5,240 bases of DNA. Source: Candidatus Bathyarchaeota archaeon. Its GTDB lineage: Archaea; Thermoproteota; Bathyarchaeia; 40CM-2-53-6. Made by a program: the position numbers and the translations under genes. Under the pieces are notes generated by a model. It saw only the letters and a program-made list of their open reading frames with translations. It was not told the origin of the DNA and searched no databases. Positions 1 to 5,240 of this stretch are shown piece after piece. Location: assembly GCA_005882905.1 (NCBI GenBank), contig VBBG01000164.1:1-5240 (forward strand), given 5' to 3'. How positions within the stretch are numbered: the stretch's first letter is position 1; the number at the start of each line of letters is the position of its first letter.

Positions 1-420
1 TCGGTAGGCTCCGACGGCGACGGCGTTGATCGCTGTTCCTGAGAACAGGAACGGGAGCATGCCTCCTATTAGAGCACCGATAATCACATCGGGATGATTG
101 AGGGCAAGAGATGCTCCCAGACTCGTCAGTGAGTTTCCCAAGGAGATCGCATCTGCTGGAGTGATCTTGGTCAAGTCAAACAACTTGGCTTGATACCGGG
201 CAACTTCCAAGACAAACGCTTGGAATAGTAAGAGCGACGCTAATGCGGCTGACCCCATTGCGTATCCTTTCGTGAGTGCTTTGGTCGTGTTGCCAAGTGC
301 ATCTAGCGGCTCTATTCGATCACGAATCTCCGGCGGTGCCCCTGACATCTCGGCTATGCCCCCTGCATTGTCTACTATGGGGCCGAGACCGTCCATCGTG
401 AGGACAATTCCTGCACCCGT
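1..420 (-). pseudogene. hppA: Membrane-bound pyrophosphatase, C-terminal part in the shifted frame (runs off the left edge)
   Basis: Reading the minus strand from ACG at 420-418 gives 140 uninterrupted residues that continue the pyrophosphatase. They begin TGAGIVLTMDGLGPIVDNAG, then GIAEM, then GNTTKALTKGYAMGSAAL, and hydrophobic helices follow to position 1. DNAGGIAEM is the family's third conserved substrate motif. The Lys and Thr in GNTTKALT match the KxxT signature of K+-independent H+-pumping enzymes; K+-dependent ones have AxxA. The frame is open to the window edge, and I expect roughly 80-100 further residues outside. Compared with relatives, the stretch joining GGVYG to this segment (a helix ending in the conserved GMLS/T) is absent, so the two pieces cannot be joined by a one-base correction alone. 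This part has no credible start of its own. An ATG at 396-394 exists but lies inside the conserved region. Confidence 0.88.
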
Positions 421-1720
421 AAACGCCGCCGAGGAACGCGTTGAGGCCCGCGAGACTTGCAAATTGCTCGCCCAGTCCAAAAGAGATGAGAAGAGCGACG
501 GCTACGGTGATGACCGGGAGCCCGCTCGAGATCATTCCAACGGCGGTTCCAGAGGTTACGGTGAGGGCGGGGCCGGATTTGGACCTCTCAGCTATCGTAA
601 CGACCCATTCGGCCTCGGTTCCGGTATAGAATTCCGTGTAGAGTACTATGAGAAGGCCTGACACGAGCCCGGCTATCATGCACCCGTAGAGAGCATAGGC
701 GCCCAAGGCTCTATTGGCAGAAGTAACTCCTGCTAAAGTCGTCAATCCTGAAGGGCCGAATACATACCAGGTTGCGATGAACAAGAGAATTGCAGCAATG
801 AGGGAAGCTACGAGAAGCCCATCCCTCGTAGGCTTGATCGGATTCTTGAACTTCTTCTCATAGACCGCAACTGCCAGGCCCACAAATGTGGCAACTATTC
901 CCAGCGACCGCACTATCAGGGGCATCGTCACGTAGTAGACGTTGTTGCCGCTGATACCCTGGAAGAGAATGATAGAGACGATCAGGCCAATTATCATACC
1001 TCCCAAGTTCTCAGCTGTGAGAGACTCGAACAGATCAGCGCCTCTACCCGCCTCGTCTCCCACATTGTCTCCAACGTTGTCGGCGATCGCCGCCGGGTTC
1101 CTAGGATCGTCCTCCGGAAAGTTCTCCTCCACCTTGCCAACAAGGTCCGCGCCCACGTCAGCCGACTTTGTGAATATTCCCCCGCCCAGTTGCGCGAATA
1201 ATGCGGCTAGCGAAGCCCCAAAACCGAATCCAGCCAGAACTCCCGGGTCACCAAAAGCAGCATAGAGAATCGAGAGACCCAAGAGACTCATGCTAATAAC
1301 AATCAAGCCCAGTGCTCCTCCCCCAAGCGTGGCGACCTTCAACGCCTCGTACGTTGACTTCTCGGCAGCCGCGGTCGACCTGACATTCGAGTTGGTCGCA
1401 GAATACATTGCAATGTATGCCGCGAAGAGCGAGAAAGCTACTCCTAGGAGGAAGCTGAAGGCGATCTCCCCACCGTAGGTGAGGTTGACCGTCGCGCCAA
1501 AGGCCGCGACGATGACAATGGCGATGATTATTGCGATTATCGCGATGGTTCGAAACTGTCTCTTCAGATAGGCGTTCGCGCCTTCTCTGATGGCCTTCCA
1601 GATGGCGACCATCTTCTCGTTGCCGGTCGGGTATCTCTTGATGCTGTACACGAGGTAGATGGCGACGGCGACCCCGGCGATTGCGAGTGATGTCGTCAGG
1701 AGTAACGGGTCGAAAGCCAA
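320..1720 (-). CDS. hppA: Membrane-bound proton-translocating pyrophosphatase, N-terminal ~435 residues of a disrupted gene
   Basis: Integral membrane pump that couples hydrolysis of cytoplasmic pyrophosphate to H+ export. Residues 1-28 form the first hydrophobic helix. The substrate loops typical of the family are visible: DVGADLVGKVE at 188-198, DDPRNPA at 204-210 and DNVGDNVGD at 214-222, whose acidic residues bind Mg-PPi in known members. Many hydrophobic helices follow. The start is a TTG codon (1720-1718). It is the only usable start after an in-frame TGA at 1747-1745 that keeps the first helix, and AGGA at 1732-1729 is a weak ribosome-binding candidate. The family reading stops at Gly435 (codon 418-416). 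The last 31 residues are out of frame, cysteine/arginine-rich and unlike the family, and end at a stop at 320-322. The rest of the protein lies in another frame at 1-420. Family proteins are usually about 650-750 residues. Family assignment is very sure; whether the break is biological or an assembly error cannot be told here. Confidence 0.95.
   Translation of the reverse strand: MAFDPLLLTTSLAIAGVAVAIYLVYSIKRYPTGNEKMVAIWKAIREGANAYLKRQFRTIAIIAIIIAIVIVAAFGATVNLTYGGEIAFSFLLGVAFSLFAAYIAMYSATNSNVRSTAAAEKSTYEALKVATLGGGALGLIVISMSLLGLSILYAAFGDPGVLAGFGFGASLAALFAQLGGGIFTKSADVGADLVGKVEENFPEDDPRNPAAIADNVGDNVGDEAGRGADLFESLTAENLGGMIIGLIVSIILFQGISGNNVYYVTMPLIVRSLGIVATFVGLAVAVYEKKFKNPIKPTRDGLLVASLIAAILLFIATWYVFGPSGLTTLAGVTSANRALGAYALYGCMIAGLVSGLLIVLYTEFYTGTEAEWVVTIAERSKSGPALTVTSGTAVGMISSGLPVITVAVALLISFGLGEQFASLAGLNAFLGGVYGCRNCPHDGRSRPHSRQCRGHSRDVRGTAGDS
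413..424 (-). other. Frameshift plus small deletion junction in the pyrophosphatase gene
   Basis: On the minus strand the sequence GTTTACGGGTGC is read two ways. Upstream frame: Val-Tyr-Gly (424-416), the end of the conserved GGVYG. Downstream frame: Thr-Gly-Ala (420-412), the start of TGAGIVLTM. The six bases TACGGG (421-416) serve both sides. From family knowledge, about 9-10 residues including GML should separate these points. That means roughly 32-35 bp are missing (a 3n+2 length), as expected for a deletion or an assembly collapse between two short TACGG-like repeats. The intact parent sequence is not visible, so the repeat mechanism is inference. Confidence 0.75.
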
Positions 1721-1855
1721 GCTCTGGTTCCTACTAGCCTCGAATCATGGAATTTCCGTCAAGCCGCCCCCGTCCGGATTATAAATCTATTGAAATCGGC
1801 TGTGATCGCTGATTTGCGGCAGCACTCTGATGTGAACGCGTCTCGATTATTGATA
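1721..1855. other. Intergenic spacer between hydrolase and pyrophosphatase
   Basis: This is the only real gap in the window, at 135 bp. It holds the minus-strand TATA box at 1785-1778 and the short leader of the pyrophosphatase. I see no T-rich tract or convincing hairpin that would end the hydrolase transcript, and no small gene or RNA. Confidence 0.6.
1778..1785 (-). promoter_or_regulatory. Archaeal TATA box of the pyrophosphatase gene
   Basis: TTTATAAT on the minus strand matches the archaeal TATA consensus and stands out in an otherwise GC-rich spacer. Transcription would be expected to start about 25 bp downstream, near 1755. That leaves a leader of about 35 nt before the TTG start at 1720. 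The upstream hexamer AATAGA is only a weak BRE candidate. The element lies 71 bp beyond the hydrolase stop, so the pyrophosphatase probably has its own promoter rather than depending on read-through from the same-strand hydrolase gene. Confidence 0.55.
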
Positions 1856-3100
1856 CTACTTTGTCGTGGCCACTGGCAAGGATTTCAGGAGGCAGCCCCA
1901 TCCTTGAGGCGAGCTATTGCAGTCCAAGGCTCCGAGGGGACTAGTAGTAGTGTTGGTCCAGTCGCCTGCAGGCCACCAGATCCAGTTTATCCTCTGTGGC
2001 GTATTGCGGTCATAGAGATTGACTAATGTCTGTATGAAGTGGAATGTTACGGCACTGTAGCCTGCGCTTCCGTTCAGTATAATATCGGGAGCACATATGT
2101 TAGGATCACAGGATAGGGGATCTGTACCGCCCTCAGTGTTCAACGCGGGCCAACCGGTGCTGGTCATGCCAGCCACAACCGTCTGGTAGTAACCCTGAGC
2201 CACGCTCTCCGCCGTAGCGTTGCTCCAGCCTTCTGTAGCGTTATAGTAGTTGAAGCCCATGTAGCTGTGAAGACTGATGAAAACCCTACCGCCCTGCGAG
2301 ACGTTTCCAAGTGAGTCCGTAACTGCCGGATAGCCGTTTACCGCACTGGAACAGCTTCCGTCACCTCCCGGGCAGAGGTTGCAACTGTAGCTGCAGAGGT
2401 TCTGGACGACTATCCAGTGAGTATCGCCCAGTGACCGGGCCTGGTCTATCCACTGCTGGTACGCGCTGCTAAGATATGGGACGCATGATGGGTCTGTCGA
2501 GCAGGGCGCGCTGGGACAGCTGGAGGGGCTGTTAGTACAATTGTAGTATTCTGGCTCGTTCTCCGGTTCCCAGATGATCTGTGAGTATGATGGTCCGAGG
2601 TTCTGTACTATCGGCTTCCAGTAGCTCAGCCAGCAGCTTGTATCCCGGAAGATATCCGAGTATCCGTGATAGTCGATAATTATCCAGAAATTATAGTGTT
2701 GGGCTATCTGGACGGCCCGCTGGGCGTTGGTCTGGTTATACACGCTCATGTAGTTCTGGTCAATCGTGTCCGAACAGTAGGGATCGAAGTCGACCCTGAC
2801 AGTATTGTAACCTTCAGCCTTCATCTCAATCAACAACAACTCCATGTCCGAAACATACTCTCCTGGAAACACGGCTGAGAGAGTGCCTCCACTGCCGGTT
2901 GAGGACTCGTCCATCTTGACGCCGCCCCAGCCCACCAGAATTGGTGTCGTACTTGAAACGGGTGTGTGATGCCCCGTGATCATTGAATAGAGCAGGACAC
3001 CGGATACGGCAAAGGCGATGATGAGAACGGCCCCAACTATGTTGCGCCGCGACCGGAATCGCCCCGTGGGCCTCGTCGCGGTGCCGCCATCGCTCATCAT
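1856..3100 (-). CDS. Exported glycoside hydrolase family 5 (cellulase-like, clan GH-A)
   Basis: Predicted endoglucanase-type enzyme acting outside the cell on beta-linked polysaccharide; 414 residues from ATG at 3100-3098 (an adjacent ATG at 3097-3095 is equally possible). A basic N-terminus (RFRSRR, 14-19) precedes a hydrophobic helix at about 20-39, and no signal-peptidase or lipobox site is clear, so it is probably an uncleaved signal anchor. The (beta/alpha)8 landmarks appear in order: NTVRVDF 99-105, IIDYHG 141-146, IWEPENEP 176-183 with acid/base Glu182, SLHSY 276-280, LNTEGG 320-325 with nucleophile Glu323, and a Trp-rich strand at 371-381. The mature part has 14 cysteines and eight N-X-S/T sequons (122, 187, 266, 287, 294, 343, 383, 395), which fits a disulfide-bonded, glycosylated surface protein. 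The fold and catalytic pair are well supported; substrate specificity is inferred. The frame stays open upstream to 3328 but that part lies antisense to the reductase. No Shine-Dalgarno or TATA box is evident. Confidence 0.88.
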   Translation of the reverse strand: MMSDGGTATRPTGRFRSRRNIVGAVLIIAFAVSGVLLYSMITGHHTPVSSTTPILVGWGGVKMDESSTGSGGTLSAVFPGEYVSDMELLLIEMKAEGYNTVRVDFDPYCSDTIDQNYMSVYNQTNAQRAVQIAQHYNFWIIIDYHGYSDIFRDTSCWLSYWKPIVQNLGPSYSQIIWEPENEPEYYNCTNSPSSCPSAPCSTDPSCVPYLSSAYQQWIDQARSLGDTHWIVVQNLCSYSCNLCPGGDGSCSSAVNGYPAVTDSLGNVSQGGRVFISLHSYMGFNYYNATEGWSNATAESVAQGYYQTVVAGMTSTGWPALNTEGGTDPLSCDPNICAPDIILNGSAGYSAVTFHFIQTLVNLYDRNTPQRINWIWWPAGDWTNTTTSPLGALDCNSSPQGWGCLLKSLPVATTK

Positions 3101-4271
3101 CAATAAATACGATGTGATCCTTGTCGGAGGGGGCCCGGGTGGCCTCTCCTCCGCGGTATACCTATCAAAGAAGGGGTTGAAGGTCAAAGTCTTCGAGAAG
3201 AAGAAACTCCTTGGAAAGCCGGTTCGCTGCGGTGAATACTTTCCGGTCAAAGAAGAGATGGTGAGACTCCTCCCGCGGGTGAAGTGTATCGACATCATTG
3301 ATGCTCCTGATGATTCAGTGGACTCCAAGTGTAAGTCGATTAGACTCGTTAGTCCTAGGGGACACGAGTTCGAGTTTCCGTTCGCAGCCTACATTCTCGA
3401 CAGACACGTCTTCGAGAGTCACTTGGGCGATATCGCGCGTAGCAACGGTGCTGATATTGATGTGGGCGTTCAGGCCCACTTCTACCCCGACGAAGAAGGG
3501 GGTTGGGTCGGACCCACCCGTGAGCAGGCTGATCATGGAGAGATTATCATTGCCGCAGACGGTTATCCGAGCGAGACAGCCGAGCGTGCCGGATTACCTG
3601 AGAGAGAATATGCGGGTCCGTACACAGTCGCGACGAATATCGAGTATCTCATGACAGATCTTGGAGTTGAGCAAGACGTAGCGGAGATGTACATGGACCC
3701 GAGATACTCCCCCGGAGGGTATGGCTGGATAATACCGAAGGGACATGGGCGGGCCAACGTAGGAATCGGAATTCGAGAACCGTACGTCCGGCGGAACTGG
3801 CAGATACGAGAGCTGCTAGCTGGCTTCATCGATAAGAACAAGGTAGCGGCTCAACGATTGAGGGGAGGACAGAAGGCGTCTTTGATAGGGGATAGCCTCC
3901 CGGTTGATGGACCCCTCGCGAGGACCTACACGGATCGGGTGATGGCGGTCGGCGACGCTGCTGGCATGGTCATGCCAACAAACGGGGGCGGGATACAGAC
4001 AGCCATGATCACAGGGCGGTTGGCCGGAGAGGCGGCAGTCCGTTACTTTGAAGAGAAGACTCCGCTGTCGAGTTATGAGGAGGCTTGGAAGGACCAGATT
4101 GGTTTGGAGATGGAGAACTCCAAGCGGATGCGGCAGGCCTCGGACCGGTTGATGGGCCACGGATTCGTCTTCGACATGATGCTCCGCCTGATGGGGACGA
4201 AGAGAATAGCTGATGTGATAATGTGCCAAGTCCCCAGCGGCATGGGGCTCTTCGTGAACATGATGGCCTAG
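3081..4271 (+). CDS. Geranylgeranyl reductase family FAD-dependent oxidoreductase
   Basis: Flavoprotein of the digeranylgeranylglycerophospholipid reductase family, which saturates the isoprenoid chains of archaeal lipids; paralogues act on quinone or other prenyl chains. With a GTG start at 3081 it has 396 residues, the usual family length. It shows the Rossmann motif GGGPGG (16-21) and Glu39 at the end of the second strand for FAD ribose. GKPVRCGE (45-52) carries the family's conserved cysteine. ADG follows at 159-161, then the substrate-side motif YGWIIPK (214-220) and the second FAD motif VGDAAG (290-295) followed by PTNGGGI. No membrane helix is evident, so it is probably peripheral to the membrane. 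The start is uncertain: in-frame ATGs at 3018, 3021 and 3039 and a GTG at 3066 would add 5-21 residues (MMRTAPTMLRR...) unlike the family. GTG 3081 lies closest to the INKYDVILVGGG core. It is divergent from and overlaps the hydrolase start, and is convergent with ctaB, sharing its CTAG. Lipid reduction is the default role; the exact substrate is unproven. Confidence 0.9.
   Translation: MPPSLIINKYDVILVGGGPGGLSSAVYLSKKGLKVKVFEKKKLLGKPVRCGEYFPVKEEMVRLLPRVKCIDIIDAPDDSVDSKCKSIRLVSPRGHEFEFPFAAYILDRHVFESHLGDIARSNGADIDVGVQAHFYPDEEGGWVGPTREQADHGEIIIAADGYPSETAERAGLPEREYAGPYTVATNIEYLMTDLGVEQDVAEMYMDPRYSPGGYGWIIPKGHGRANVGIGIREPYVRRNWQIRELLAGFIDKNKVAAQRLRGGQKASLIGDSLPVDGPLARTYTDRVMAVGDAAGMVMPTNGGGIQTAMITGRLAGEAAVRYFEEKTPLSSYEEAWKDQIGLEMENSKRMRQASDRLMGHGFVFDMMLRLMGTKRIADVIMCQVPSGMGLFVNMMA
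4268..4271. other. Shared palindromic stop CTAG of two convergent genes
   Basis: The reductase ends with TAG at 4269-4271 on the plus strand. The haem prenyltransferase ends with TAG read from 4270-4268 on the minus strand. Both stops are contained in one CTAG palindrome, giving a 4-bp tail-to-tail overlap. No intergenic terminator is possible here, so each transcript must end inside the opposite gene. Confidence 0.93.
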
Positions 4272-5240
4272 TATCTGAGTGCAACATCAACAATTATCGC
4301 AATGAAGAGTAGGAACAGGTAGGGACTCGAGACCTTGAACATTCTCCACGCATTCTTCTCGGTCGGCTTGTAGAGGACCCAGAGACTCCCGGCCAGGTTG
4401 GCGAGTCCGCCGACCAAGGCCACGGCTCCGTAGATGGGACCAAGATAACCGAGAAGATACAGCGCAAGTGAGAAGGGTACCATGATGAGAGAGAAGAGAA
4501 TGATCAGCCGGAGAGCGGTTGCTGAACCCACGACAACGGGGAGCATCGGGATACCGGCGCGAGAATAGTCCGATCGGTTTGAGACTGCTAAGAACCATAT
4601 GTGGACAGGAATCCAGACAAAAACCAATCCGGCCATCAGAATGGGAATCGGTGCAAGAGGGAGGTTACCGACAAGACCGGGGGTCACGGCTGACCATCCG
4701 AACAGGACCGGCAGACCACCGCTGAACCCACCTAGCAGAATATTGAACGGGCTCCGCCTCTTGAGTAGCAGACTGTAGACTCCTACGTTGTCCAGTATTC
4801 CCAGACCCATCCAGAGAAGCGAAAAGAGATTCAGCAGACCGGAAAGGATCAGAGAGACGATGACTAGTCCGAGTGCAAAAGTCAATGCTGCTCGGGGAGC
4901 TAGTCGTCCAGACGGCAGGGGCCGATGGCGTGTTCGCAGCATTACAGCATCAACATCTCTGTCGTGGTAGTTGGTGAGAGCATTGCAACCTGCGCATCCT
5001 GCTGCGATGGCAGACGCGGCTACGATCCATCCGAACGGGCTGAAGGCAATCGAGAGCACCCTAGTTGCTACAAAAGTCGCGGATAAGGAGGTGAAGACGA
5101 GCAGATACCAGATCTTCGGCTTTGTAAACTCGTAGTATGTTCGGAAGTGGCTAATCAGGGATTTGGTTTCTTGACGCTGGACTAACAGTTGGGCCCGCCC
5201 TATGAGACTAAGATGTGTCCGTTCATGTTTCCATGTAACG
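4268..5240 (-). CDS. ctaB: Protoheme IX prenyltransferase (haem O synthase), 5' end beyond the window
   Basis: UbiA-superfamily membrane enzyme that adds a prenyl chain to haem B to make haem O for haem-copper oxidases. 323 residues are visible. TKPKIWYLLVF (39-49) opens the first helix. The Mg-diphosphate motif NYHDRDVD (90-97) is followed by MLRTRHRPLPSG (100-111). YSLLLKRRSPFN (155-166) is followed by LLGGFSGGLP (168-177), and WIPVHIWFLAVSNRSDYSRA (209-228) by GIPMLPVV (229-236). These motifs are specific for CtaB over lipid or menaquinone prenyltransferases. About nine hydrophobic helices are seen, as expected. A GTG at 5059 is in frame, but starting there would remove the first helix and TKPK. 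No ATG, GTG or TTG occurs in frame from 5060 to 5240, so the gene continues past the edge. The 34 residues before YYEFTKPK already equal or exceed a usual N-terminus, so a longer N-terminus or a fusion is possible. In some archaea the side chain is geranylgeranyl rather than farnesyl. Confidence 0.93.
   Translation of the reverse strand, partial: VTWKHERTHLSLIGRAQLLVQRQETKSLISHFRTYYEFTKPKIWYLLVFTSLSATFVATRVLSIAFSPFGWIVAASAIAAGCAGCNALTNYHDRDVDAVMLRTRHRPLPSGRLAPRAALTFALGLVIVSLILSGLLNLFSLLWMGLGILDNVGVYSLLLKRRSPFNILLGGFSGGLPVLFGWSAVTPGLVGNLPLAPIPILMAGLVFVWIPVHIWFLAVSNRSDYSRAGIPMLPVVVGSATALRLIILFSLIMVPFSLALYLLGYLGPIYGAVALVGGLANLAGSLWVLYKPTEKNAWRMFKVSSPYLFLLFIAIIVDVALRY

Noticed and set aside
272..661. 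Plus-strand open frame of 129 codons
   Set aside because: It is antisense to conserved pyrophosphatase coding sequence, low in recognisable structure, and spans the deletion junction. It is a shadow frame. The same applies to the plus-strand frames at 942-1265 and 1290-1478.
1790..2026. Plus-strand frame of 78 codons across the spacer
   Set aside because: Most of it is antisense to the C-terminus of the hydrolase and it shows no recognisable motif.
3102..3109. AATAAATA as a TATA box
   Set aside because: On the minus strand it ends 1 bp from the hydrolase ATG, too close to act as its promoter. On the plus strand it lies downstream of the reductase start and is part of the Ile-Asn-Lys-Tyr codons.
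3101..3328. 76-codon upstream extension of the hydrolase frame on the minus strand
   Set aside because: It lies antisense to the FAD-binding start of the reductase, has no family likeness, and would put residues in front of a well-formed signal anchor. The ATG at 3100 or 3097 is the sensible start.
3816..4229. Minus-strand open frames inside the reductase
   Set aside because: They are antisense to well-conserved reductase sequence, including its second FAD motif, and have no domain or start signal of their own.
4268..5059. CtaB starting at the GTG at 5059
   Set aside because: The frame continues upstream and encodes YYEFTKPKIWYLLVF, the conserved first helix of CtaB. A start at 5059 would delete it.
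1..5240. CRISPR array, mobile element, tRNA or a novel multi-gene system
   Set aside because: I found no regular repeats, transposase, terminal inverted repeats, integrase or cloverleaf-like segment. All long coding regions belong to known families.

Overview
The window is most likely from an archaeon. It carries a geranylgeranyl reductase of the archaeal membrane-lipid type and an archaeal-style TATA element (TTTATAAT) upstream of the pyrophosphatase gene. Shine-Dalgarno sequences are weak or absent, and one secreted protein is rich in N-glycosylation sequons. The haem O synthase (CtaB) gene implies a haem-copper oxidase and therefore an aerobic or microaerobic lifestyle. Base composition looks moderate, a little above half G+C. 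The sequence alone does not separate Thermoproteota (including Nitrososphaeria) from Thermoplasmatota.

Layout from left to right. (1) Positions 1-1720, minus strand: a membrane-bound, K+-independent proton pyrophosphatase. It is broken near position 420 by a frameshift that coincides with loss of about ten conserved residues, and it runs off the left edge. (2) Positions 1721-1855: a 135-bp spacer with a TATA box for the pyrophosphatase. (3) Positions 1856-3100, minus strand: an exported or membrane-anchored, cysteine-rich glycoside hydrolase of the GH5/clan GH-A cellulase type. (4) Positions ~3081-4271, plus strand: a geranylgeranyl reductase-family flavoprotein, divergent from the hydrolase, with the two 5' ends overlapping. 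(5) Positions 4268 to beyond 5240, minus strand: protoheme IX prenyltransferase CtaB, convergent with the reductase. The two stop codons share one palindromic CTAG. Coding density is high and no gap exceeds 135 bp.

Functionally this is mostly housekeeping and membrane bioenergetics: a PPi-driven proton pump, saturation of isoprenoid chains, and prenylation of haem for a terminal oxidase. A polysaccharide-degrading enzyme sits among them. I see no mobile element, CRISPR array, tRNA, rRNA or obvious defence system. The points most worth a second look are the internal deletion/frameshift in the pyrophosphatase, the head-to-head overlap of the hydrolase and reductase genes, the shared stop, and the missing start of CtaB.
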